Positions 34,758 to 46,882 of a DNA stretch of 64,000 nucleotides are shown here, piece after piece. The notes beneath the pieces are model-generated. The model had not been told where the DNA came from. It saw nothing but the letters and a program-made list of their open reading frames with translations, and did no database searches. Position 1 is the stretch's first letter. The number at the start of each line of letters is the position of its first letter. The stretch covers positions 78,465 to 142,464 of the forward strand of contig JAKCWG010000417.1 of NCBI GenBank assembly GCA_021464415.1, written 5' to 3'. Origin of the DNA: Lonicera japonica. Taxonomy: Eukaryota; Streptophyta; Magnoliopsida; Dipsacales; Caprifoliaceae. The position numbers and the translations under genes are program-made.

Positions 34758-34855
34758 TGTGTTTGGGAACCCAATTCCAAGCTTTGGCATTGAAATTGGA
34801 GAGTAGGCTAATTTTTGCTCTGATTTCAAAGCTTGGAATTGGGTTCCCAAACACA
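34758..34855. repeat. perfect 29-base inverted repeat (small MITE or hairpin)
   Basis: The arms 34758-34786 and 34827-34855 are exact reverse complements (TGTGTTTGGGAACCCAATTC at the outer end) with a 40-base loop. It is 217 bases upstream of the start codon of TNL copy 2. The form suggests a very recent small fold-back MITE, possibly of hAT type. Confidence 0.8.
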
Positions 34856-35071
34856 CGCTTATTTTATTTGCTTTTAATATTGCTATTTCTGGATTCTAAT
34901 TGATTTAACCCTGTTGCCCTGTTCTCTCATGTACATGCTCAATAAATAAATGTTTGCCCCTGGAACTATCTTTGGGTCCTTCATCATTTATGTAATTATT
35001 TATTTGTATTTCTCACAAATAACCCTGGTGCCTTGACAGATTTTGATTCTTCTGGTAAATCCTTTTACTAA

Positions 35072-38000
35072 ATGGCTGATGTGAGAAATCAAGAATCTTC
35101 CGGTGCCACGTCTCAATGCAGCTATGATGTATTTTTGAGTTTCAGGGGTGAAGATACCCGCAAATCTTTTACTGATCACCTGTATACAGCTTTAGTGGAT
35201 GCCGAGTTTCGCACATTTAGAGATGATGAGGAAATAAATTTAGGTGAAACTATTAAGTCAGAGCTGCAGAAAGCAATCCTACAATCGAGGGTTTCGATTA
35301 TCATCTTCTCAAAAGACTATGCATCTTCTGGATGGTGCCTTCAAGAACTTGTTATGATCCTTAATCACAGGAGAACCTCAGAACATGTGGTTATACCTGT
35401 TTTCTACGATGTAGGTCCATCCGACATTAGAAATCAGACAGGATCTATTGCGGAGGCATTTTCAAATCACGAAGAACAGTTTAATGCAGAAATGGACGAA
35501 AGAAAGAAGAACGAATTGATGGAGAAGGTGAATGAGTGGAAGGCAGCACTTAGAGAAGTTGCAGATATAGGACAGAGGTTTTTACAGAATCAGCCTGACG
35601 GGTAAATTTTCGTTATACTTTTCCGAATGCTCTTAATTTTGAAATAAGAACTGCAGAACTCTTTGTACTCCTCACCTGCAAGATCTGGGCTTTCAGTTTT
35701 CCTTTATGTGGCAAATTTTAGATGCATTAGTTTAAGCAAGCTGTTGAATACTCCTCTGGTCCAAATGAAGATTCACTTCCAACTTTTCTCACTTCCAATA
35801 AAACACTAAGGTCCTCTGCAGTGGTCATTTCTACCTATGCAATTTTTTATGCTAGAACTTGAAAAAGTAAAAAAAAATCTCCAACAGGAGTATCTTTACG
35901 CATTTTTATACTACATGGCAAAGTGATGTACCCAGAAAATTTCTATCACCAGATCTACAAGCTAGAAATGATCATAAAAAAATTCTGTCTAGCAGGAATT
36001 ATAAAATGGAGCCAACATTAATTTGTCCAATAAGATTAATTATAGTTTTGAGAAAGTACCACAACTTAGATAGAAAAGTAAACATAGAAAAGCACCATTG
36101 GAGATGAATCATTTAAAACTTTTCTTCCAACATAGTAATATTGCCACATAGGCATGTGTGTACATAAATATTCTAAAAGTGCTTTGGCACATAAGATAGA
36201 CCTAGGTTTATAGAAAGTGGTGGTGAAGATGGCCTAATTACATGAATCCTAGACATTTACGATCAACACTAGCTATTAAAGACATATCTACACTAAATGC
36301 ATAAATCTTAGATATTCTGAACCAACATAATGACCTTTCACCTCTAGACTTCCCCATTTTTGCATCACCGATGTTTCACCTTTGGATCTAACTTCCTTGA
36401 ATAGATGCTCTGTACAGTATTTGTCTACTAGAAGGATACTGATTGGCAATCTGCAACCAATAACTGATTAATTTGGGATCTGAAATCAAACTATAGCTCT
36501 GAAAAAATTAATAGACATAGCTAGGTTCTACCCAAATGAAAGGTCAATCTCAAATCTCAATCCAAGTCTTGAAATGGGTACCCAGGTGGAGCTAGTACTG
36601 GGGTGATGCAACTAATGGGAAAAACCTAATCATGTGTGCTGAGAACAATGAGAACTCCATGAAAGAAATGAAGAAGAGAAAAGGTGAGGGATTTTTCGGT
36701 TAGAAGCCACGTGAAACAATGCTGATGCTAGGTTTTAGAAGATAAAAGTGAAGCAAGAGATGGATGTTTAGATTTGTGAGACCCATTTAAATCACTTGAT
36801 ATTTTTTATTTGACATGAAGCGACATGATTACTTGATTTCTGAGATCAACTTTCCACTTCTGTTTGGATTTCAATATGGAATTTTCTCTTTGAACTTGTA
36901 GAAAGAGAGGAGGAGAGAGAGAAATTGTTAATAAGAAAGTTAAGTTCGTGATGAGATTATATTTTTTGTGGTAGTACTTATTTGAAAGTTGTTCTTTCAT
37001 TTGGTTGTAATCGGGTATGAGGACGATGTAGATACTCTGGCCAATTGTTTTAGGAGGACATTTGTATGTTGTGTATGTAATGGGACTTCTTGTAAATTAA
37101 GTTTGGATATTGGGAACAAATTCAGAGCTTTATCCCGCAATTTTTCATTCTCCCAATGTTTATCAAGAAAAAAAAAATATTTTCAACTCTTTTGTAAGTT
37201 TCCGTAACAAGTTCTATCAGTTGGTTTTATTTTCATCCCCGGTAGTTGGACGGTTGAGTACTCATTGGTTTTCATTTTGTTATCCGAGTGTTTGGCTGTC
37301 CAAAAAATTGGAAAGGGATCGGTGATGGATTTTGGTTAAAAAATGAAAAAGAATTGTTAAACATAAAGATCTAGTATTGCAAATGGGGGGGGGGGGGGGG
37401 GGGGGGGGGGAGCACTCATTAGTTTTCATTTTGTTATCCGAGTATTTGGCTGTCCGCTGTCCAAAAAATTGGAAAGGGATAGGTGATGGATTTTGGTTAA
37501 AAAATGAAAAAGAAAAATTAAACATAAAGCTGATAGCATCTCAAAATACTAGTCTTATTGTTACTTTTACGTACCAAACTGAAATCTCGTATTGCAAATA
37601 GGGGTAAAGTTAAAAAGATAACAGTTTTTATTGGTCGAAGATTGAGGCTGGGAGAAGAAAAGTTCCTGCAAATATGATATGAAATAATAGCTGGAAATTT
37701 ATATCTTTTTTGTTTTTTCGCCAAAGAGGAGGAAGCCGAGTTACAAGAATTTGGACGACTTGGAGTTCAAGTTTGCCTTGTATGACTAAGATAAAATGAA
37801 AGAAGATCTAAGAATGCACATCTGGTTTGGGGGTTGTGAGAATAAGGATCCCTTGTTGATTAATTACTCAGGCATATAGATGATATTCTAGACTTGTAGA
37901 AATTGATGCATTCATTTTTTGTGTGTTTTCTCATAGCTTAGCTATTCAATTCTGTCAGTTATTGATTCATGTCAATTTCTAAACAACATATTTGAGATAA

Positions 38001-40188
38001 TTTGCTTGTTTTTGCTCAATAGTTTGTAATTTGTTTCCAATTTGACATGCTTACCATGCTTTGTTTTCCATTCCATTCTCAAAAATTGTAGCCATGATTC
38101 GAAGTTTATAGAGAAAATTGTTGCAGCTGTTAGCTTTGAACTGAACTGCCCACGTGCCTTAGGTGTTGAGCCCTACCAATTTGAAATGGATGGATGTACC
38201 GATGGACACATTATGTTAATCTGTGGGATGGGTGGAATCGGGAAGACTACTATTGCCAAGTTTGTGTATAACTTGAACTTTGAGAAATTCGAAGCTTGCA
38301 GCTTTCTTGCAAATATTAGAGAGTGTTCAGAACGGATTTCTGGTTTAGTTGGTTTACAAAGAAAACTTCTTTCAGATATTCAAAAGAATAAAAAGAGCAT
38401 GATTCACGTTGTTGAAGAAGGGAGAATTAGGATAAAACATGCCATTAGTCGTAAAAAAGTTCTTATTGTTCTTGACGATGTAGATCACAAGGACCAATTG
38501 GAGGCCCTACTTGGAATGCAAGATTGGTATTATCCGGGCAGTAAAATTATCATAACAACAAGGCAGAAGCAGTTGTTAAAAGGTTATGAAGTTAGTAAGG
38601 TGCAGGAGGTTGAGAAATTGGATGGCAATGAGTCACTTGAGCTCTTTAGTTGGCATGCCTTTGGACAAGACCATCCCTTAGAAGGTTATGAGGATTACTC
38701 CAAAAGATTGGTAGAACAATGTGGTGGGCTTCCTTTAGCTCTTATAACTATTGCTGCTACTCTATCTGGGAGAAGTTTAGCTGTATTTGAAAGTGCGGTA
38801 GAGAAAATGAAAGCAATTCCCAATTCTGAAGTCCTAGCTAGTCTAAGAATGAGTTTCGATTGTTTAGATGAACATGACAAGCACTTATTCCTCAACATTG
38901 CTTGTTTCTTTATTGGCAAGGACAAAGATTACGTGACTACACTACTCGATGGATGTGATTTCTATACAAAAGTTGGGATTGAAAATTTAATGGACAGGTA
39001 TCTCTTGACAGTTGATCAAGATAACAAACTAATGATGCATCAGTTGCTTCAAGACATGGGAAGAGAATTAGTACGGCAAGAATCACCGAAGGAACCCGGG
39101 AAGCGCAGCAGACTGTGGCGTCATGAGGATGCCTTGGATGTATTACAAGATACAACTGTAAGGTTTATTTATTCTTCTTGTTGCAATTTGTATATGTTTG
39201 TGTCAACGGACTTAGTTACTTTCCTATTCCTTCTATGTATTTATTTATTCATTTAATATTAGGGAACAAAACGTATAGAAGGCCTCGTACTCAACTTTCA
39301 TGTGACAGAAGATTCAATAAGATACCATTCTGAAAATTCGTCAAAGCAACGCCATACCAGCCTTCTCTCTTGGCTGCCTATCGTTTCTTCCACAGTTAAA
39401 TCACCTTCGACAACAGACAAAATAATCATAGAAACTGCTGCATTTTCAAGGATGCCCCGATTAAGATTACTCCAGCTGAACAATGTACAGTTCACCGGAG
39501 GCTACAACGAGTTTCCAAGTGGGTTAAGATGGTTGTGTTGGCATAGATTCCCTTTAAGATCATTCCCCGAAGATTTACCTATGAAGCATTTGGTTGCACT
39601 CGATATGCAATATAGCAGCTTGAAACAAGTTTGGAAGGGACCCAAGGTAGTACAGTCTCTCTCTTTTCTCTCTCTCTCTCTGTTACTACTAGAAACTAAT
39701 ACCATCTCTTCTGATGACAGCTTCTCTCAAGGTTGAAAATCCTTGATCTCAGCCATTCCCATGACCTTACCAATAGCCCTGACTTCTCAGGACTGCCTAA
39801 TCTTGAAAGATTGATGCTCAAAGACTGCATAAATCTTTTTGAGGTTCACAAATCAGTTGTGACATTAGAGAGACTTATTTTGCTGAACTTGGAAGGGTGC
39901 ATAAATCTGAGGATGCTTCCGAGTAAATTTGATCATCTAAAATCCCTCGAAAAACTGGTTCTCTCTGGTTGCTCAAAGCTGGACAAATTGCCCCCCGAAT
40001 TGGAAGAGATGGGATCTTTGACAGTACTCTATCCAGATTTAACAGCGATAAATGAATTACCATGTACCACAGGAAAGCAGAAAAACGGCCTTTCCCTGGT
40101 AATAAAAATCCAGATTATATCTATATTTTTTTTTTCAGTTTTCTATTTTTATGCTGGTTGGTTTTATCACAAACGCTCATCAGTCTAA
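35072..40188 (+). CDS. TNL copy 2: TIR-NBS-LRR resistance protein with a short LRR
   Basis: Four exons join in phase: 35072-35601, 38092-39157, 39263-39646 and 39721-40188, giving about 815 residues. TIR: YDVFLSFRGEDTRKSFTDHL, intact BB loop (FRDDEEINLGE) and E92 in WCLQEL, the position of the catalytic Glu of plant TIR NADases. NBS: P-loop GMGGIGKTTIAK (about residues 222-233), kinase 2 VLIVLDDVD, RNBS-B GSKIIITTRQ, CGGLPLAL, CFFIGKDKDY, and MHQ in place of MHD. The LRR has only a few repeats (LKILDLSHSHDLTNSPDFSG, LNLEGCINLRMLPSKF, LVLSGCSKLDKLPPEL), then runs into an unrelated tail and stop. Full TNLs continue much further. It may be a truncated but expressed receptor, or a donor GTAATA at 40099 may lead to exons I cannot find. 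Intron 1 is 2.5 kb and holds the poly-G structure. Confidence 0.85.
37250..37530. repeat. direct duplication of about 120 bases in TNL copy 2 intron 1
   Basis: The block beginning GAGTACTCATTGGTTTTCAT and ending TTGTTAAACATAAAG recurs after the poly-G run, beginning AGCACTCATTAGTTTTCATT. Differences are few: an extra CCGCTGT in the second copy and scattered substitutions. GTATTGCAAATGGG precedes the G run and GTATTGCAAATAGGGG recurs near 37589, so the duplicated unit is about 160 bases or slightly more. Confidence 0.85.
37385..37410 (+). repeat. run of 26 guanines
   Basis: An uninterrupted G run (as given) at the junction of two near-identical copies of an intron segment. Such a tract can form a G-quadruplex and is prone to length errors in sequencing, so the exact length is uncertain. 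Confidence 0.9.
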
Positions 40189-41938
40189 GTGAGCAGTTCT
40201 GCCAAACCTGTTTGATATTTCTGCTTTGATGGTAAATGATTATGAAACCAGTTGAGGTTCATGGCTGTTTCAGTGGGAAGAAATTGTGAACATTGTTGAT
40301 ATATGTAAATCAAAATTTAATTTTTTTTTTTTTTTTTTTTTGTAGATTTGGGTCCGCATTGATAAAGCCTTAGGGCTGTATTGGGATGACTTCTGAAATC
40401 ATGGGGTTTTGCGGGTCAAAAGTTGGATTTATAATTGTCCCACGTCGAATTTTATAATATTTGCTAGTTTCGTATTAGAACATCTCTAATGATTGTATAT
40501 GTGCACTATAACATAAGCAACGGGTGAAACTTCATAAAATTTTAGTAATCCAATAATTGCGTAAACCACACTGCCAACTCATCCAATGTGTAGAATGAAT
40601 TTGTGTAGTACATATTTGTTTTTTACATCCGCATCATCTTTATTTCTCCTATATTATTTTTGCTTTATTTTGTGACATTTTATGTAGCTAGAATTTCTGA
40701 TTTGATGTCATGTAAAATATTGGACCATGGAAACATAATTTTTATGTGGTGTCGCATTCAAAATTGGTCACAAAATCGAGTGCAAATTATAATACTACAT
40801 ATTTCTCACTAAAAATAAAAACTAACATGTATTTAGACATAAAGATGTTGTGGAAAATCTGAAAATTGGCCGAACGAAATCAATTTGTTTAAAACGAATA
40901 CGGAATCCGGAAAAGAACCGAAATCGAATAAGTTTGGGTTGGTTTTGAGGTTGGTATAGAACCTAACCAAAATTAATTGCGATACACAAATGACATTGTT
41001 TTGAACTAGTAATTACCTATTTCTGGGGACTCTTTTTTTACCACCTGGAAATAAAACAATTAACCAATGCGAAACATATAGAACAAACTAAGGGGGGCTA
41101 CTCGCATCCTCACAAAAGACCCAATTTAACATACTATTGCAACATTCCAATGCAAGTCAATGGGCAACTTTGTTTCTAGTCCTAGGAGCAAAACCAAAGG
41201 AAAAAATTACCACTGGCAGCCAGCCTCCTAATACTACTAACAATAATAATAGTTCTAATTGAGCATAAATTAATAGCTTTGTTCAACAAATCGACGGGCA
41301 CATTTAGGGCAGTGAGTTAGGTAATACGTAATTATTAATGTTAAATTAAACTTTTTAAAAATATATTACACAAACAGAAGAATTCCGAACCGAAACCTAA
41401 CTTAAAATTTGGCCTGGGTTTGAGTTTAAAAAGTTCGAAAACTGAAACAAAATTTCTTAATTTGCTTTGGGTGGGTCTACCTAATTCTCACTCCGATCGA
41501 AATCGAAAACACTCCTACAACAAAAAAACAAAAAGACTAAATATCGATTGTTTTCCTACCAATATACTAATCATTAATGTTGGAACGATAACTTTTTACT
41601 TTTTTTTCTGCTGCATTTTCTAACAACTTTTGAATATGGCATGACTCAAAATCGCGTAAAAAAAAAATTTAGGCACTAACACAATTTATTAGGTCAATTT
41701 TGCGCCAGTAGTTGTCGTGTTGTCATGACATTATTAAAATTATCACCCCTATTTATTAATTTTATGCAACAAATAGAATTTGTCTAGTATCCAAATAATG
41801 TAAGACTACTAAGTCTTCATTTTTTATTTCATTATATAAAAACTAAGTAAAGTTTGACACAAAAAAATATTAAAAAATCGAAGAAGAAATATTTTCTTTT
41901 CTTCATAAAAACGAAAAAACAGCGAATTTTTTAATGCA
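40189..41938. other. 3' flank of TNL copy 2, no gene seen
   Basis: AT-rich. A T run of about 22 lies at 40320-40341. No continuation of the LRR and no C-JID-like region is recognised. Confidence 0.45.
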
Positions 41939-42075
41939 AGTACATGGTGAGAGAGAAGAGTATATGGGAAAAAACGATGAAAATGTTTTATGGGAAAAAA
42001 CGATGAAAATGTTTTATGGGAAAAAACGAAGAAAATGTTTTATGGAAAAAAACGAAGAAAGAGATACAAGTATAT
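41939..42075. repeat. 26-base tandem repeat
   Basis: About four copies of a unit like GGGAAAAAACGATGAAAATG plus TTTTAT, drifting to CGAAGAAA in the last copies. The unit is not a multiple of three, so the short frame across it changes phase at each repeat and is not a gene. Confidence 0.85.
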
Positions 42076-42769
42076 GGAAATTTATGTGTGTGTACAGTGG
42101 CGGAGCTAGGAATAAATTTTAAGCGGGGTCAAAAAAAAATTAAGCCAAATCTAATAATTATTACAGACTAATTTTTTACTAAAATACTTCTCCATTCTAT
42201 TTCAATATTTTAGAAAAGTTAAAAATGATATACTAAAATTAATTATATATTTTGAAATATCTTTGGATATGTAGTCTAAAAAAAATGGAAGTTGTGTTTC
42301 AAAAAAAATAATAAAAATGAACGGTAGTAAAGAAAGGCAGCCCAAAGAAAAAAGAAAAGAATGTGAAAACTTATTATATATTACAAACATCCACCTTCAA
42401 TTTATAACACTAGTTACACAAAAATCCTGCACAAATATTGGAGACGCACCTCACCTAGGGGTGTTTTCGGTTTTGGTCGGGGTATAAACTAGGGTACCCC
42501 AAACCCTCTCCAAACTTTACCTAAATTGAAACTTAGGTAAAGTTTGATGGCTAATTTAGTTATTTACTCTAATATTTTTAGGATGCCCTTAAAGGCACAT
42601 GTCAACCATATTATTAAAAGAAATAATTAGGCATTCCATGAAAATCAATGCAATATTAAATGCATATTGAGTTTTTGTTATTTATATCTTTAGATTCTTA
42701 CCATCAGTTTTTACTAGAAATGAAGCAGAAGGTCTCGTGTCATAAAGTTTTTTGCAAAAAATTCAAAAA
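42076..42769. other. AT-rich with one transposon end, no gene seen
   Basis: Near 42097 the text AGTGGCGGAGCTAGGAATAA matches the left terminus of the Mutator-like element at 29329. I could not find a right terminus. A short inverted pair (CCAAACTTTACCTAAATTGA and AAACTTAGGTAAAGTTTGAT) lies near 42510-42550. Confidence 0.4.
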
Positions 42770-43330
42770 ATGATTTGTTTTTTTTTTTGAAATAAGGATC
42801 TGGTTTTTAATACTTTTTTGAAATAAGAGATTGTTTATCAATTGTCTTTTAAAATGTGATTTTTGACCAAAATTGTGTTTTATACAAACTTAACTTCGCA
42901 ATTCAAAAAATTTAATGCAAATTTAAAACTCTAAAGAAATGTTAAATAAATCTCAATACATAGTAATGTAGTAGAAAGCGGTTAGTGCAAACTTAAATTT
43001 GTATAACCCCCAAAAAATTATCATGTGTATTTTTATTAATAAATTGATTTAAATTTGTATCTTCTTAAAATAACTCAAAAGGACTGTCAATTGAACACTG
43101 AGACACGGTAATCTGCTAAAATATGCAATTCAAACTTAATTTTGTATGATATCATAAAATATTATAATTTGAAAAACTATTACAAAGTTAACGTTGCACT
43201 CATTTTGAAGTTTTGTCAAATATACCTTTAATTTACAAATATATTATTCTGGGGTATTTTTACAGAAACCTTTTTCAGAAAAATCTCATTTTCCAATTTC
43301 CCATTACTTTTACTAGAAAGTGAAGTTTTG
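42770..43330. repeat. dispersed noncoding repeat, copy B (inverted relative to 31690-32610)
   Basis: It aligns with copy A on the opposite strand across its length and lacks the MITE found in copy A. The two copies flank TNL copy 2 in opposite orientation. Confidence 0.7.
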
Positions 43331-43697
43331 TTGATTGGGGTTATACTTTTCAAAAATGTATCTAATGCAACTCCGATTTTGGGTACTTAAGTTTAAGATT
43401 GATTAAATTAATGACCCACATATTTAAGTGGTGTGTTTCTGGCTTTGAGTATTGCCATATATTATTACTAGGGGTAACCTGTATCAATGGCTCTTTAATA
43501 TAATTGAGTAGTCCAATCTTTAGGATAGTGTGTGAGAGAGAAGTGAGAAGGTTTGAAAAAGAGAGAAATAATGAAAGTGAGAAGATATATATATATATAT
43601 ATATATATGGTTAATTTGAAATTTGAAATGAAGACCATATATCTACTGTTTAAATTAGAGTATTCAATTTGAAACCTATAAAATTTTATCCCTTATT
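43331..43697. other. AT-rich, microsatellite, no gene seen
   Basis: Contains a TA microsatellite (about 43586-43608). Nothing else is recognised. Confidence 0.45.
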
Positions 43698-44137
43698 GGC
43701 CCGTTTGGTTGTCCTTCAAATTGCGAATTAGATAATTTACAATTAAGTAATTTACAAAAAATTCATTTATTAGTGTTTGGTTGTGTAAATTGAACAATTG
43801 TGAATATGATAATTCAAGTTGATTCATAAAAACTCAAATTAAGTCATTTCAAGTAAAACTTGAAATTACTTAATTCTAGAATTAGATAATTCATTCCAAC
43901 TCTATTTTTCAAGAAGATATAGTTTTTACCCGTGATGTTGATGCATTTAGACAAAATTTTAAATAACATAGAACAATAAAGAACATGTTTTTATTTTAAC
44001 AATCGGAATTTCTCGTTTAAGTTTTTCAAACACTATTTGAATTAGAATTGAATTATTCATAAATGAACAAATTCACAATTCTTCAATTGAAAATTAACTA
44101 ATTTTAAAATTAGGTAATTTACGCAACCAAACGGGCC
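43698..44137. mobile_element. MITE with GGCCCGTTTGGTTG termini
   Basis: The left end GGCCCGTTTGGTTG and the right end CAACCAAACGGGCC are perfect inverted repeats of 14 bases (the right end has a GC before CAACC). The interior is AT-rich with repeated AATTCAT and AATTAGATAATT text. A clear target duplication is not visible. The older element at 11734-12051 looks related. Confidence 0.7.
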
Positions 44138-44485
44138 CTATATATTTTTCCTTTTTATTTTATAGATACATTGTCTGATGTCTCTCACTTATGTGCACTT
44201 TGTTAATTTTTTTTACTTTGACATTTAGAAAACAGTGTGTGCCGAGCTACAACTCTTTTGATTATTTAGTTATGACGTTTGGTCTTGTTAACGCAGCTGG
44301 TCGTGAAGTTGTTTATCTTTTATAAATTGAAGAAATGCACTGGGACGGCTACGCTAACGAATATGTCAGTGGCATGTCTTAGCATGCCTTTGCAAAGTGC
44401 GTTATGCGTTAAAGCGAGTGGAGTTGTAGAGGCACAACCCCGCCAATATGGCCACAAGTATAATGATGAGGTCCAACAACTACCA
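44138..44485. other. no gene seen
   Basis: AT-rich, with short open frames on both strands near 44279-44517 that lack any recognisable domain. Confidence 0.4.
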
Positions 44486-44494
44486 TAACATAAA

Positions 44495-45542
44495 GAGTAA
44501 ATATTATCAGTGGCCACTGAATTATTGTCAAATTATATCAGTAGTAACTGAACTTAATTTTATTACAAACGGACCATTAAACTTTTAAAATGTACCACCA
44601 GCAGCCACTTCGTCAAATCTCACCGTTAATTTTTCACGAAACCGTTAACACGTGAAAATTTAAGGGCATTTTAGTCTTTTTCCAAATTTTTTTCTTTTTC
44701 TTTTCTTTTTTCTTTTCTCTTCTCTTCTTTCTTCTTCTTCCTCCTTCCTTAACTTCCGCCATTATTCTTCTTCTTCCATCCCCACTCTCGTCGTCGCCGC
44801 CACCGATGACTCACCCCCTACACCTCATCACCATCGCCGCCGCCGCCTACGACGCACCCCGCTCTCATCGCCGCCGCTGCCACCATAGACGATGCTCTCC
44901 ATCTTCAATTCTCACCAATTACCAATTAACCCCAATTTAAACCGTCCAAAAATCACATAATAAGCCTCTCTACAAGCCCTAAAACGACTCAAAAGATCAA
45001 ATTGAAGCTGAATACCCCTTAATTAAATTTTCACCCTACCCCCATTAAACCAAAATTGAACCATCCAAAAATCAGCCGGAGTTTCAATTCGGCCAACAAA
45101 CTCACTGAATATCTCGAATACGGTGGTGGTGGTGGAAAAGAGATGTGGTTCTGGTGGTGAACGATAGTGGCTGTGAGTTGAGGAAGGTTGGGGAAGAAGA
45201 AGAAGAAGTAGAAGAAGAAAGAAAAGGCGGAAGGAAGAAGAAGGACGGAAGGAAGAAGAAGAAGGACGGAAGGAGGGAGAATGGCGGAAGAAAGAAAAGA
45301 AAAGAAAAGAAAAGAGAAAAGAGAAAAATTAAAAGAGAAAAAGAGAAAAATTTGGAAAAAGACTAAAATGCCCTTAAATTTTCACGTGTTAACGGTTTCG
45401 TTAAAAATTAACTGTGGGATTTGACGGAGTGGCCGCTGGTGGTACATTTTAAAAGTTTAATGGTTCGTTTGTAACAAAATTAAGTTCAGTGACTACTGGT
45501 AGAATTTGATAATAGTTCAGTGGTCACTGATGGTATTTACTC
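44495..45542. mobile_element. Mutator-like fold-back element with 9-base target duplication
   Basis: Outer arms of about 200 bases (44495-44700 and 45345-45542) are inverted copies: GAGTAAATATTATCAGTGGC at the left and its near complement ending TGATGGTATTTACTC at the right. Inner shared text is AAATTTAAGGGCATTTTAGT and ACTAAAATGCCCTTAAATTT. The 9-base flanks TAACATAAA (44486-44494 and 45543-45551) are identical. The inner part is a pyrimidine-rich tract, a GC-rich stretch (CACCATCGCCGCCGCCGCC) and a purine-rich tract that pair with each other. A frame at 45145-45366 is low-complexity Lys, Glu and Arg and is not a gene. No transposase is present. Confidence 0.85.
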
Positions 45543-45754
45543 TAACATAAAATATTGAAAAATGTTTCAACAAAATACGAAGGATAACGATATTAACACG
45601 TCACAAAAATATTTTAATATTTTAAAATTATTTTTTGTGAAATAAAAAATATTTTAAAATATTTATATAAAATGTCACTAAAAATAATTTTGTAGTGATG
45701 AGTAGAGTTATAATATTATTTCCTAATATAGATTAGATTTTTGAAATAAAAAAA

Positions 45755-46882
45755 GGGAAAATACACTAAACTCCCCCAAACTATCACAATTTGCATTTTA
45801 CCCACCAATTTATAAAAGTTGACACTAAAACCCCCTAAACTATTAGTTTTAGTCACCTAATCCCCCAAAAGACACACACACACACACACATATATATATA
45901 TTTGTCCTTGTACAAAGGTTTTTAAAATAGAAAAAAATAAAACAAAAAAAAATTGATGAATTTATCTCTATCTCTCTCCATATACATACACACAAATCAT
46001 CGTACCCATTTACACCATTAATACCTAACATACTCTTATGTTCTTTCTTAAACATACGACCAAACTCTAACAACGCAACTCTGACAACCGATCTTCTCTT
46101 TTTAAATACATATTTGTGTTTACATATATATATATATATACATTTAATAAAGAGTTATAATTTTTAAATCTTAAAAATGTATAAGAGGATAAAGAATAGT
46201 GAAACTGAGATTTGAGATGTTTAAACAACTTGTAACTCAAAACATATATTAGGAAAATTATATATGCAACAAATCATACTATAATAAGCCCGACTTTGTC
46301 CATACCGACATAAATAAGCTATCACAAATAGAGATGGCAATCGATTAACAGTAAAGCGGGGGAGGTTGCTAAAGCTAAACTCAACATGTCAAAACATATT
46401 TTCAACTTGACTAGATTGAAGTGGTTTTAATTGAAAAACTTGAATTTGATCCTGTATATGATATGCTTAAATTTGAACCTGTTTCGTCACCTCATTAAGG
46501 CTAAGTTAAGTTAATTTGTTATCCCTAATCATTCACCAATGTAAATATTTTGACTAATTAATGTATCTCATTATTATTATAATGACATTATATATTTCTA
46601 AAGTTTTAATTACAAACAAATAGTACCAATAGTAATAACACTGATTTACTATATATATATATATGTCTAACTATATGGTACTCAAATTTTTTTTATTGAG
46701 AGAGAGAGAGAGGGAGAGAGAGAGAAATTGATGAATTTTTTTTATTTTAAATCTTTACGTAAAGGCAAATATGTCTTTTAGGGGATTGAGTTTAGCTTAA
46801 GAAGGTTTTGTTTTGACTTTTATAAATTAAAAGGTAAAGTTTCAAATTGTGATAGTTTAGTAGGATTTCGTGTATTTTACCC
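45755..46882. mobile_element. older TIR element with long imperfect arms
   Basis: The left arm (GGGAAAATACACTAAACTCC, then AAACTATCACAATTTG, then AATTTATAAAAGTTGA) matches the reverse complement of the right arm (GGGTAAAATACACGAAATCC, then AAACTATCACAATTTG, then AATTTATAAAAGTCAA). The arms are about 100 bases. Inside are CA and TA microsatellites (45877-45900, 46123-46140, 46654-46665) and a GA tract (46698-46725). The flanks do not show a clear duplication. Confidence 0.65.

Noticed and set aside
37280..37601. Frames running through the poly-G region on both strands
   Set aside because: They encode runs of Gly or Pro only because of the G tract. The repeat structure explains them.
40099..40138. 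Mini-intron in the last exon of TNL copy 2 (GTAATA...TTTTTTCAG)
   Set aside because: It would be only about 40 bases, too short for a plant intron, and the text after it has no LRR similarity.
42097..42140. Complete second Mutator-like element
   Set aside because: Only the left terminus matches; no right terminus or 9-base duplication was found.
45145..45366. 73-codon open frame rich in Lys, Glu, Arg and Gly
   Set aside because: It is the purine-rich arm of the fold-back element at 44495-45542 and pairs with the pyrimidine arm. Low complexity, no gene.
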